A stretch of 12,723 bases of DNA, taken from positions 1-12,723 of the forward strand of contig JBKHJO010000060.1 of the NCBI GenBank assembly GCA_046538105.1, in the 5' to 3' direction. The DNA is from JAWLEV01 sp046538105 (GTDB lineage: Bacteria > Chloroflexota > Anaerolineae > UBA1429). Of this stretch, positions 1 to 7,483 are shown piece after piece; the first letter of the stretch is position 1; each line of letters begins with the position of its first letter. The position numbers and the translations under genes are program-made. A model generated the notes under the pieces. It saw nothing but the letters and a program-made list of their open reading frames with translations. It was not told where the DNA came from and did no database searches.

Positions 1-649
1 ACCCCCTTATCTCCAAGACCTCGACCCCGGCGTCTATCTCTGCGTAGGCGTAGGTGCCCTGCCAAAAGGGGCCGGGATTCACGATCACGGTGGTGCCTAT
101 CCTGTCCGTGCCACGCCCCTCGTGGATGTGACCGGTAAAGCAGACCAGGGGCTGGAGGCGAGCGATGGCCGCGCGCACGGCCCTGCTGCCCACGTGTTTG
201 CCGGTGTTGGCCAGGTCCGTCACCGTATCGAACGGCGGCTGGTGGCTGACCAGCACATGGGGCATATCGGGGGGGAGATCGTCCGTGGCCTTTTTGAGGG
301 TCGCCTCCAGTTCCTCGTCGCTGTACTCGTTGGGTGTCTTGATGGGGCAGGGCAACGAGCCACCCAACCCCGCCAAGACCACGCCGCCGATGACGGCCGT
401 CCTGCCATCCAGGTTGATGTCCTTTTGTGAGAGATAATCCCCCAGGCCGGGATCGTCGCAGTTGCCCGGCACGGCCAGGAGATGCTCGTTGTAGGCCTCC
501 ACGGCCTCGACCACCTCCACAGCGGCGTCGTGGCGAAAGGTGGCCAGATCACCGACCAGGAGCACCACGTCGGCGGCGTGCAGGTCATGGGCGATGTTCT
601 CCAGATGCCGGGTGCTTCCATGCATGTCGGCCAGAGCGACGATGATCAA
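1..649 (-). CDS. Calcineurin-like metallophosphoesterase (C-terminus cut by window edge)
   Basis: About 216 residues are visible and the frame is still open at the left edge. The sequence shows the calcineurin-like phosphoesterase motifs in order: ADMHG (D8, H10), VGDL (G33, D34), PGNCD (G62-D65), VSHQPP (H136) and GHIH (H174, H176). Together these form a dinuclear metal site that hydrolyses phosphoesters in the cytosol. The compact layout resembles the small YfcE/MJ0936-type family, and the substrate cannot be read from sequence. I chose the TTG at 649 because an AAGGAG Shine-Dalgarno sequence (656-661) lies 6 nt upstream. An in-frame ATG at 673 would add eight residues but would place the Shine-Dalgarno inside the gene. 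The gene is divergent from guaA and has its own candidate promoter. Confidence 0.88.
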   Translation of the reverse strand, partial: MIIVALADMHGSTRHLENIAHDLHAADVVLLVGDLATFRHDAAVEVVEAVEAYNEHLLAVPGNCDDPGLGDYLSQKDINLDGRTAVIGGVVLAGLGGSLPCPIKTPNEYSDEELEATLKKATDDLPPDMPHVLVSHQPPFDTVTDLANTGKHVGSRAVRAAIARLQPLVCFTGHIHEGRGTDRIGTTVIVNPGPFWQGTYAYAEIDAGVEVLEIRG

Positions 650-700
650 CTTTTTCTCCTTTATGGGGGGCATACGTCAAAGTCAATGGTGCAGGGCCCA

Positions 701-729
701 AGTGTAACCCTCTTGCAGCCGTGTGTAAA
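701..729 (-). promoter_or_regulatory. Candidate sigma70-type promoter for the metallophosphoesterase
   Basis: Read on the minus strand there is TTTACA (724-729, 5 of 6 matches to the -35 consensus), a 17-nt spacer and TACACT (701-706, 4 of 6 matches to the -10 consensus). Transcription would begin around 694, giving a leader of about 45 nt before the TTG start. This is seen by eye only. Confidence 0.45.
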
Positions 730-748
730 ACCTCTTGCGCGGTAGCAC

Positions 749-777
749 TTGCGCGAATGGCGTATCGTGGGTATAAT
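749..777 (+). promoter_or_regulatory. Candidate sigma70-type promoter for the guaA operon
   Basis: There is a perfect TATAAT at 772-777, preceded by a 17-nt spacer and TTGCGC (749-754, a weak -35 that keeps the TTG). Transcription would start near 784, leaving a leader of about 54 nt before the guaA start. That leader is too short for a typical purine riboswitch. The octamer CTTGCGCG occurs at 734-741 and again at 748-755, overlapping the -35, and might be an operator half-site or chance. Confidence 0.55.
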
Positions 778-837
778 CGCTGATGAGTTATTTTAGACTC
801 GTATTCCTCGTCGAACAAGTGATCAAAGGGTGAGATA

Positions 838-2391
838 TTGAACTCGAAACAGCGCGAAACCGTTGTAGTGGTAGATTATGGTTCCCAATACAATCAACTT
901 ATCGTGCGGCGCGTACGTGAATGTAACGTCTATTGTGAGATGGTGCCCTGGGACGTCTCCGCAGAGGCGCTGCAGGAACTGAATCCCAGGGGCATCATCC
1001 TTTCCGGTGGTCCCGACAGCGTCTACGGCGAGGGTGCTCCCCAGTTGCTGCCCCATATCGTGGAACAGGGGGTGCCCATTCTGGGCATCTGTTACGGGAT
1101 GCAGTTGTTGGGAGACTGTTTCGGAGGGGAGATAGCGCCGGCAAAGGCCAGGGAGTACGGGATGGCCCAGTTGGAATTGGACCATACCCGGTCGCCCCTG
1201 TTCAGGGGATTGGATTCGCCTCTCAAAGTCTGGATGAGCCACGGGGATCGTATAGAGGAACTGCCCTCCGGCTTTGAGGTTATCGGGCATTCCCCCAATT
1301 CGCCCATCGCTGTCGTGGCCGATGACGAGCGCCAGATCTATGGGTTGCAGTTTCATCCCGAGGTAGTACACACGCCCCGGGGGCGGGACATATTGTGTAA
1401 CTTTTGTCTGGAGATCTGTGGCTGTCGGGGCGATTGGACCACGGGGGCTTTTATCGAGAGGCAGGTAGAAGAGATTCGGGAGCAGGTGGGGGATGGCAGG
1501 GTCATCTGCGCAGTCTCGGGAGGCGTGGATTCCACGGTGGTGGCCACGCTCGTTCGCCACGCCATCGGCGACCAACTCACGGCCATCTTTGTGGATACCG
1601 GCCTGTTGCGCAAAGGAGAGGCCGAGGAGAATATGGAGCGCTTTTCGCGCTATCTGGAGCGCAATGTGATGCACATCGATGCCCGGGAGCGCTTCCTGGC
1701 GGCCCTGGAGGGCGTGACTGATCCGGAGCGCAAACGGATGATCATCGGTCGGGAATTCATCGCCATATTCGAGGAAAAGGCCAGACAACTGGGGCGGGTC
1801 GATTTCCTGGCTCAGGGCACCCTGTACCCCGACGTCATCGAGAGCGCCACGTCGGCCGACACGTCGGCCGCACGCATCAAGACCCATCACAATGTGGGCG
1901 CCCTGCCGGAAAAGATGGATCTTGAACTCATCGAGCCACTGCGTTTTCTCTTCAAGGACGAGGTACGCGAGGTAGGGGCGGCGCTTGGCCTACCCGACGA
2001 GGTGGTATATCGGCAGCCGTTCCCCGGGCCCGGCCTGGCCGTGCGCATCGTGGGGGAGGTGACGCCCCAGCGCGTGGCCCTCTTGCAGGAGGCCGATGCC
2101 ATCGTGCGCGAGGAAGTCGCCCTAGCGGGGCTGGATCGCTGTATATGGCAGTATTTTGCCGTGCTGACCTCCCTGCGCAGCGTAGGCGTCATGGGAGATA
2201 GCCGCACATACGAGCACACCGTGGCCATAAGGGCGGTCACCAGCGAGGATGGCATGACCGCCGATTGGGCCAAGATCCCCCATGACGTATTGGGGCTCAT
2301 GTCCAATCGTATCGTAAACGAGGTTACCGGGGTGAACCGGGTGGTGTACGATATCTCCAGCAAGCCGCCAGCGACCATCGAGTGGGAATAG
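838..2391 (+). CDS. guaA: GMP synthase (glutamine-hydrolysing)
   Basis: This enzyme amidates XMP to GMP with ATP and glutamine, the last step of de novo guanine nucleotide synthesis in the cytosol. It is full length (517 residues). The N-terminal class I glutamine amidotransferase domain (about 8-195) has its nucleophile in GICYG (C85) and the partner residues in QFHPE (H173, E175). The ATP-pyrophosphatase domain carries the P-loop SGGVDS at 227-232. The C-terminal dimerisation domain ends in the family-typical PATIEWE. The start is TTG at 838, supported by AAGGGTGAG a few bases upstream and by the conserved reading VVVVDYGSQYNQL directly after it. It is the first gene of the plus-strand operon, and the next gene begins 17 nt after the stop. 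Confidence 0.97.
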   Translation: MNSKQRETVVVVDYGSQYNQLIVRRVRECNVYCEMVPWDVSAEALQELNPRGIILSGGPDSVYGEGAPQLLPHIVEQGVPILGICYGMQLLGDCFGGEIAPAKAREYGMAQLELDHTRSPLFRGLDSPLKVWMSHGDRIEELPSGFEVIGHSPNSPIAVVADDERQIYGLQFHPEVVHTPRGRDILCNFCLEICGCRGDWTTGAFIERQVEEIREQVGDGRVICAVSGGVDSTVVATLVRHAIGDQLTAIFVDTGLLRKGEAEENMERFSRYLERNVMHIDARERFLAALEGVTDPERKRMIIGREFIAIFEEKARQLGRVDFLAQGTLYPDVIESATSADTSAARIKTHHNVGALPEKMDLELIEPLRFLFKDEVREVGAALGLPDEVVYRQPFPGPGLAVRIVGEVTPQRVALLQEADAIVREEVALAGLDRCIWQYFAVLTSLRSVGVMGDSRTYEHTVAIRAVTSEDGMTADWAKIPHDVLGLMSNRIVNEVTGVNRVVYDISSKPPATIEWE

Positions 2392-2408
2392 TGGGGCATT
2401 TTTGAGGA

Positions 2409-4688
2409 ATGATATTCGCTTCTTCAGATCGTAGGGACGTGTCAGAGAGAACGTTCACTCTTTTTGGTCTGCACGGGGGACGTCCGCTTCGGGAGCCTCC
2501 AGGCCTTTGCGTTGTCGAGGGTACCGGGCGCAGGGGACGCCGAGGAGACCTCTGTGCCCTTGTCACCGCCCCTGCCGATGCCCCCCTGTCCGAGGATGTC
2601 TGCGAGGCGCTGCTGGACGTGATAGAGGATACTTATTACGACATGGGGGGCAGCATAACGCGCGGGCTGCGCGCGGCGCTCCTGGCGGCGAATACGCTGT
2701 TGTTCGAGACGAACATAAGCCTGGACGAGGAAGATCGCCTCGTTCTGGGAATAAACTGTGCTGTGCTGCGCGGCGAGGATATCTATATCGGGCAACTCGG
2801 CCCCGCCCTCCTCGTCGTGATTCACGGGGATCGGGTGATGCGCTATCCGTCGGACACGGTGTGGCTGCGCGCTGAGGAACCCGGAGCCTTTGATCTGAAA
2901 CGGGATCCGCCGGCTGGCCTGCGGCGGGATGTGGAGCCCGATCTCTTCCACGAGACGTTCTCGCCAGAGGATGTGATGTTGCTCACCACTACCAATCTGG
3001 CCCGCCTAGCCTCCGACGATGACCTGGTGGATTTGGTGACTCACGCCAAAGGCGATTCTCTGCGCGACGGTCTCGAGGCGCTGGCCTCTGGGCAGGATCT
3101 GACGGCCATTGTGGTCGAGGGGTATGCGCGGCAGGCCTCTGTGGTCGGTGAGGCGAAAGAGGAGGTCCTGGAGCCAGAGACGGTTGAAGAACCAGAGGCG
3201 GTTGAGGGCGAGGAATCCCCTCCTGCTGTCCCCATGGATGAGGAGGAAGGCGCTCCCCGTGTTGAGCAAGAGGAGACTTGGCAGGACGAGGAGGAATACA
3301 TTCAGGATAGGGAAGGTGGCATGAGCCTGCCCGATGTCGACCTGGAAGGTGTGCGGCAGCGGGTGGGGCAGGGCGTGCGAGCGGTGCGACAAAAGACGGA
3401 GGATCTCCTTCTCCGCGTCCTGCCGGAGGAACCGCCCAAGCGCCCAGAGGTGCACAGGGAGTCGCGGGAGGAGGATATATCCCTGAGCGGACGGGCCCTT
3501 GTGGTCGTCGCCCTGATCATACCCCTGCTTATGCTCTTCATCGTCGTCATGACCCGCATACAGTACGATAATACACGGCTGGAACGCTTTGAGTCGCTGC
3601 ACAGATTGGCCCAATCGCGCTACGATACGGCCATGCGTTCGGAGGATGACGAGGAGCGGCTTCGTCAGGGACTCTATGAAACCCTGGATGCTGTGGAAAA
3701 GGGATTGGCCATCCGGCCAGAGGATGAGACGCTCAATGAGATAAAAAGGCGTACCATACACCGGTTGGACCAGGTCGACCATGTTGAGCGTCTGTTCAAC
3801 CCATGGAAATTGCGCGAATTGAACGACAGGGATATGTCCAGGACCGACTCCTCGCGCATCGTATTAGATGGCATCGATGTATTTCTTCTGAACTGTGGCA
3901 GTGACCGCGTGTACAAATTCCTGCTCAACGACGTGGGCGATGCGCTCCAATCCGCGGATCAGGATACCATCCTGATACAAGAAGGAGATTCTTTTGAGGG
4001 GATGCGTGTTGGCGATGTGGTGGATATCGCCTGGCTCGAGGCCGGCGGTCAGCGTAACCTGAGCACTTTTGTGGCCCTGGAGCGAGCGGGGTCGCTGCTG
4101 GCGTATGACCCTCAGCAGGGCATCGACCTTTTGCCCGTGGCTAACAGCGATCAGTGGCTCAACCCACAGGCCATCGGCGGCTACTATGGCAATCTTTACG
4201 TGCTGGATCCGCTCTTGGGGGATATACTCAAATATAGACCCTCCAATAACGCTTACACAAATCCCCCCGACCGTTACCTCAATCCGCACCTGGATGTGGA
4301 TCTCACGGGCGCCGTGGACATGGCCATCGATGGCAATGTCTATATCCTCTTTGCGGATGGGCGTATCAGCAAGTTCTTCGAAGGAGAATCCAAGACCTTC
4401 ACCATGAGTGGGCTGCCCTCGCCCATGCGCAGCCCCACGACCCTGTTCGTTTCCGGCTCTACCGATGGAGAGGAAGAGGAGGAGGGCTATGTGTACGTTA
4501 CGGATACCGGAAACCAACGTATCGTTCAGTTTGACAAATCCGGCAACTATATTCGGCAATTTCGAGACAAACTGGGCGGAACCCGCATGGAGACGCTGCG
4601 GGCCGTCTATGCGGACGAATCCACGGGCCGGCTGTTCTGGCTCAGTGACAGGACCCTTTGGCTGGCCAACATCCCCCCTTTGGTATAG
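2409..4688 (+). CDS. Membrane protein: degenerate PP2C-like domain, TM helix, beta-propeller-like C-terminus
   Basis: This 759-residue protein of unassigned function has three visible parts. Residues about 15-240 follow the PP2C fold pattern: the IGQLGPALL, VMLLTTTNLARL and DLTAIVVEG segments match the places of the family's IGDSRAYL, SDGL and DNxTxIVV motifs. The usual metal-binding Asp residues are replaced or absent, so it is probably not a phosphatase. A Glu-rich acidic linker (about 248-300) leads to one transmembrane helix (about 362-382, GRALVVVALIIPLLMLFIVV). The outer part starts with a helical region (about 385-465) and continues with NHL/beta-propeller-like strands such as GYVYVTDTGNQRIVQFDKSG (693-712). 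The topology is probably N-terminus inside and propeller outside. The ATG at 2409 is the most upstream start possible because a stop codon lies at 2403. Its Shine-Dalgarno is poorly spaced, so GTG 2439 remains an alternative. Confidence 0.8.
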   Translation: MIFASSDRRDVSERTFTLFGLHGGRPLREPPGLCVVEGTGRRGRRGDLCALVTAPADAPLSEDVCEALLDVIEDTYYDMGGSITRGLRAALLAANTLLFETNISLDEEDRLVLGINCAVLRGEDIYIGQLGPALLVVIHGDRVMRYPSDTVWLRAEEPGAFDLKRDPPAGLRRDVEPDLFHETFSPEDVMLLTTTNLARLASDDDLVDLVTHAKGDSLRDGLEALASGQDLTAIVVEGYARQASVVGEAKEEVLEPETVEEPEAVEGEESPPAVPMDEEEGAPRVEQEETWQDEEEYIQDREGGMSLPDVDLEGVRQRVGQGVRAVRQKTEDLLLRVLPEEPPKRPEVHRESREEDISLSGRALVVVALIIPLLMLFIVVMTRIQYDNTRLERFESLHRLAQSRYDTAMRSEDDEERLRQGLYETLDAVEKGLAIRPEDETLNEIKRRTIHRLDQVDHVERLFNPWKLRELNDRDMSRTDSSRIVLDGIDVFLLNCGSDRVYKFLLNDVGDALQSADQDTILIQEGDSFEGMRVGDVVDIAWLEAGGQRNLSTFVALERAGSLLAYDPQQGIDLLPVANSDQWLNPQAIGGYYGNLYVLDPLLGDILKYRPSNNAYTNPPDRYLNPHLDVDLTGAVDMAIDGNVYILFADGRISKFFEGESKTFTMSGLPSPMRSPTTLFVSGSTDGEEEEEGYVYVTDTGNQRIVQFDKSGNYIRQFRDKLGGTRMETLRAVYADESTGRLFWLSDRTLWLANIPPLV

Positions 4689-4709
4689 GACAGGAGTGGA
4701 CGAAACGGT

Positions 4710-5786
4710 ATGACGACAATCCTTGGTGTAGAAACCTCCTGCGACGAGACAGCGGCGGCCGTGGTGCGCGATGGACGGATTCTGCTCTCAAACGTGGTGG
4801 CTTCTCAGGTGGAGTTGCATGAAGAGTATGGCGGGGTCTTTCCCGAGATGGCTTCACGGCAGCATATATTGGCCATCACGCCCGTTATTCGAAAAGCCCT
4901 GGAGAGCGCCGAGGTGACGCTGGAGGATCTGGATGCTCTGGCAGTGGTCCATGGTCCCGGGCTGTCGGGTTCTCTTCTGGTGGGGTTGAACACGATCAAG
5001 GCTCTGGCCTGGGCCCGGGACATTCCCCTGATCGGGATCAATCATCTAGAGGCGCATGTGTATGCCAACTGGTTGATTCCTCCAGATGAGGCTCCCGACA
5101 CCTTTACGCCTCCCTCATTTCCCCTAATCTGTCTCGTCGTCTCTGGGGGGCACACGGCCCTCATCCTCATGCCCCAGCATCACGAATATCGGCTGCTCGG
5201 GCAGACCATCGACGATGCGGCGGGAGAGGCCTTTGACAAAGTGGCCCGCCTGCTGGGATTAGGCTATCCGGGAGGACCGGCCATCGAACGGATCGCCGGT
5301 GAGGGGGACCCCAGCGCGTATCGCTTTCCTCGGGCGCTGAACGTAGGGCCTTTTGACTTTAGTTTCAGTGGCTTAAAGACGGCGGTACTTCGGCTGGTAC
5401 AGGAGATGCGCCGTGAAGAGGGCCTCAAAGTCGACGCGCACGAGAGACTGGCCGATGCCACAGTGGAGGAGGAAGAGATAGAGCTTCCCCTGCCCGATAT
5501 CGCTGCCAGTTTTCAAGCCGCTGTGGTGGACGCCCTGGTAGAAAAGACGTGCGCTGCCGTCGAACAGCACAAGGCGGTGCAGGTGTTGCTTGCCGGCGGC
5601 GTGGCGGCCAATAAGCATCTGCGCGCCGAGATGGAGCGTCGTCTCGACATACCGATGCGCTGCCCCCCTATCGCCTATTGCACCGATAACGCGGCCATGG
5701 TCGCCGTGGCGGGCTACTATCGTTATCTGGCTGGCGAACGGGCCTCCCTGACTCTTGACGCCATACCCAACCTGTCTCTGGCCTGA
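4710..5786 (+). CDS. tsaD: tRNA N6-threonylcarbamoyladenosine synthase subunit TsaD
   Basis: TsaD transfers the threonylcarbamoyl group from threonylcarbamoyl-AMP to A37 of ANN-decoding tRNAs, working with TsaB and TsaE in bacteria. The ASKHA-fold signatures are plain: GVETSCDET (6-14), the metal-binding NHLEAH (H112, H116), VVSGGHTAL (143-151), FDFSFSGLKT (215-224), LAGGVAANKHLR (294-305) and CTDNAAM (D326). At 358 residues it is slightly longer than the 337-residue E. coli protein because of an acidic insertion around 240-262. The ATG start is fixed by the conserved N-terminus. An AGGAG at 4692-4696 lies 13 nt upstream, which is rather far. The gap to the preceding gene is 21 nt, consistent with co-transcription. 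Confidence 0.97.
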   Translation: MTTILGVETSCDETAAAVVRDGRILLSNVVASQVELHEEYGGVFPEMASRQHILAITPVIRKALESAEVTLEDLDALAVVHGPGLSGSLLVGLNTIKALAWARDIPLIGINHLEAHVYANWLIPPDEAPDTFTPPSFPLICLVVSGGHTALILMPQHHEYRLLGQTIDDAAGEAFDKVARLLGLGYPGGPAIERIAGEGDPSAYRFPRALNVGPFDFSFSGLKTAVLRLVQEMRREEGLKVDAHERLADATVEEEEIELPLPDIAASFQAAVVDALVEKTCAAVEQHKAVQVLLAGGVAANKHLRAEMERRLDIPMRCPPIAYCTDNAAMVAVAGYYRYLAGERASLTLDAIPNLSLA

Positions 5787-5793
5787 CGCGGGT

Positions 5794-6099
5794 ATGGGTG
5801 AGGTCTTTTGTCGGGTTCACCAGGTGGTGGCCAGGATTCCCCGTGGACGCGTGGTCACCTATGGTCAGATCGCTCAGCATCTGGGCATGCACCATGGAGC
5901 GCGCACGGTGGGGTGGGCCATGAGCGAATGCCCCGACGCTCTCCCCTGGCATCGAGTGGTGAACGCTCAGGGGAGGATCAGTCGTCGCGCCCGTCCCTCT
6001 GTGACGTCTCTGCAGCGCGCCCTTTTGGAGGATGAGGGGATCGCGTTCGACGAGGAGGGGTGCATAGATCTGGAGCGCTTTCGGTGGGATGGCATCTGA
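5794..6099 (+). CDS. Alkyltransferase-like protein (ATL, MGMT-related, Trp in place of catalytic Cys)
   Basis: This 101-residue protein has the DNA-binding domain of O6-methylguanine-DNA methyltransferases: VVARIPRGRVVTYGQIA (11-27), the arginine-finger segment GARTVGWAM (35-43) and PWHRVVNAQGRIS (51-63). The methyltransferase active site would read PCHRV. Here Trp52 replaces the Cys, the hallmark of ATL proteins (E. coli YbaZ, S. pombe Atl1). Those proteins cannot remove the alkyl group; they bind O6-alkylguanine, flip it out and recruit nucleotide excision repair. I prefer the ATG at 5794, 7 nt after tsaD, because the upstream in-frame ATG at 5755 would lie inside tsaD and add residues unlike the family. 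No strong Shine-Dalgarno is visible, so translational coupling to tsaD is likely. Confidence 0.9.
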   Translation: MGEVFCRVHQVVARIPRGRVVTYGQIAQHLGMHHGARTVGWAMSECPDALPWHRVVNAQGRISRRARPSVTSLQRALLEDEGIAFDEEGCIDLERFRWDGI

Positions 6100-6118
6100 T
6101 GATTGTGGGTGAAGCGTC

Positions 6119-7483
6119 ATGAAAACACGTGAGGAATTGCGCAGGCTCCCCAGCGTGGACGAGGTGCTCCAAAGATCTTTTGTCGCGCCATGGGTGCAGC
6201 AATATGGCCGCGATATCGTGGTGGTGGCGGTGCGCGAGGCCCTCGACGCCTGGCGCGACGACATCCTGACCGGCGGTGCCTACGACGAGGAGGAACTACC
6301 CCCGCGCGTGGAGGAAAGGCTGAGGGCCATTATCGTCCCTACCTTGCGGCCCGTCATCAACGCCACGGGGGTCATACTCCACACCAACCTGGGACGCGCC
6401 CCCCTGAGCGACGCCGTGCTGGAGGCCATGGACGATGCCGGCAAGGGCTACAGCAATCTGGAGTTCGATCTTGAGGAGGGACATCGTGGCTCCCGATACG
6501 TTCACGCGCGGGAGATTTTACGCCGCCTGACGGGAGCGGAGGATGCCCTGCTGGTGAACAACAACGCTGGAGCGGTGCTTCTCATCCTCTCTGCGCTGGC
6601 CAAGGGGCGGGAGGTGATCATCTCGCGAGGAGAACTCGTGGAGATCGGCGGCGGTTTTCGCATCCCCGATGTGATGGCCCAGAGCGGCGCACACCTGGTG
6701 GAGGTGGGTACCACGAACCGCACCTATCTCTCAGATTATACCCATGCCATCACCGAGGATACGTGCGCTCTCTTGCGCGCCCACCGCAGCAATTTCACCA
6801 TCGGCGGTTTCAGCCATCAACCCGAGGTGTCGGAACTGGTCGCCCTGGCCAGGGAACACGGCCTCCTCGTCCTGCACGACCTGGGGAGCGGCACCCTCAT
6901 CGACACGGACCAGTTCGGCCTGTCCCACGAGCCCACGGTGCAGGAGAGCGTGGAGCAGGGCGTCGATGTTCTATCTTTCAGTGGGGACAAGTTGCTGGGC
7001 GGCCCACAGGCGGGCATCGTCATCGGAAAAGGGGAATTGATACATCGCTTGCGGCACCACCCCCTGACTCGCGCCCTACGCGTGGACAAGACCACCATCG
7101 CCGGGGTGCAGGCCCATCTCCTACACTATCTCAAGGGGGAGGCCCTCTCCCGAATTCCCATCTGGCGCATGATCTCCATGGATCAGGATACCGTCGCCTC
7201 GCGGGCGCGGGCGCTTTTGGACGCCCTGGGCCAAAGGGCGAGGCGATGTGATCTATGTCCCGGACGTTCCATGGTGGGAGGCGGATCGCTGCCCCAGGAA
7301 TCGTTGCCCACAACCCTCATCGCCCTGCCTGCCGACGACGCCGCATCTATGGCCCGGACCCTGCGTCTGGGCGAGCCCTCCGTCGTGGCCCGCATCGCGG
7401 ACGAGCGGGTGGTTCTCGATCTGCGCACCGTCCTTCCCCGCCAGGAGGAGGCCCTGCTCGGACGCCTACGGGAACTTCTCTAG
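6119..7483 (+). CDS. selA: L-seryl-tRNA(Sec) selenium transferase (selenocysteine synthase)
   Basis: SelA is the PLP enzyme that converts seryl-tRNA(Sec) to selenocysteinyl-tRNA(Sec) using selenophosphate. It is full length (454 residues; E. coli has 463). The N-terminal tRNA-binding helices open with LRRLPSVDEVL (8-18). The family stretch INATGVILHTNLGRAPLS follows at 80-97, then VNNNAGAVLL (146-155). The PLP lysine is K291 in SFSGDKLLGGPQAG (286-299). The C-terminal small domain ends in DLRTVLPRQEEALLGRL. The ATG lies 4-5 nt after GGTGAAG and 19 nt after the preceding stop. Its presence implies that SelB, tRNA(Sec), SelD and selenoproteins are encoded elsewhere; none is in this window. The last 18 bp overlap the end of the convergent protease gene. 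Confidence 0.97.
   Translation: MKTREELRRLPSVDEVLQRSFVAPWVQQYGRDIVVVAVREALDAWRDDILTGGAYDEEELPPRVEERLRAIIVPTLRPVINATGVILHTNLGRAPLSDAVLEAMDDAGKGYSNLEFDLEEGHRGSRYVHAREILRRLTGAEDALLVNNNAGAVLLILSALAKGREVIISRGELVEIGGGFRIPDVMAQSGAHLVEVGTTNRTYLSDYTHAITEDTCALLRAHRSNFTIGGFSHQPEVSELVALAREHGLLVLHDLGSGTLIDTDQFGLSHEPTVQESVEQGVDVLSFSGDKLLGGPQAGIVIGKGELIHRLRHHPLTRALRVDKTTIAGVQAHLLHYLKGEALSRIPIWRMISMDQDTVASRARALLDALGQRARRCDLCPGRSMVGGGSLPQESLPTTLIALPADDAASMARTLRLGEPSVVARIADERVVLDLRTVLPRQEEALLGRLRELL

Noticed and set aside
784..837. Guanine/purine riboswitch ahead of guaA
   Set aside because: The predicted leader is only about 54 nt and shows no purine aptamer conserved loops.
823..1890. 355-residue open frame on the minus strand
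   Set aside because: It lies entirely antisense to the unmistakable guaA and has no recognisable domain; a GC-rich shadow frame.
3006..3782. 258-residue open frame on the minus strand
   Set aside because: Antisense to the PP2C-like/propeller membrane protein; no motif or Shine-Dalgarno.
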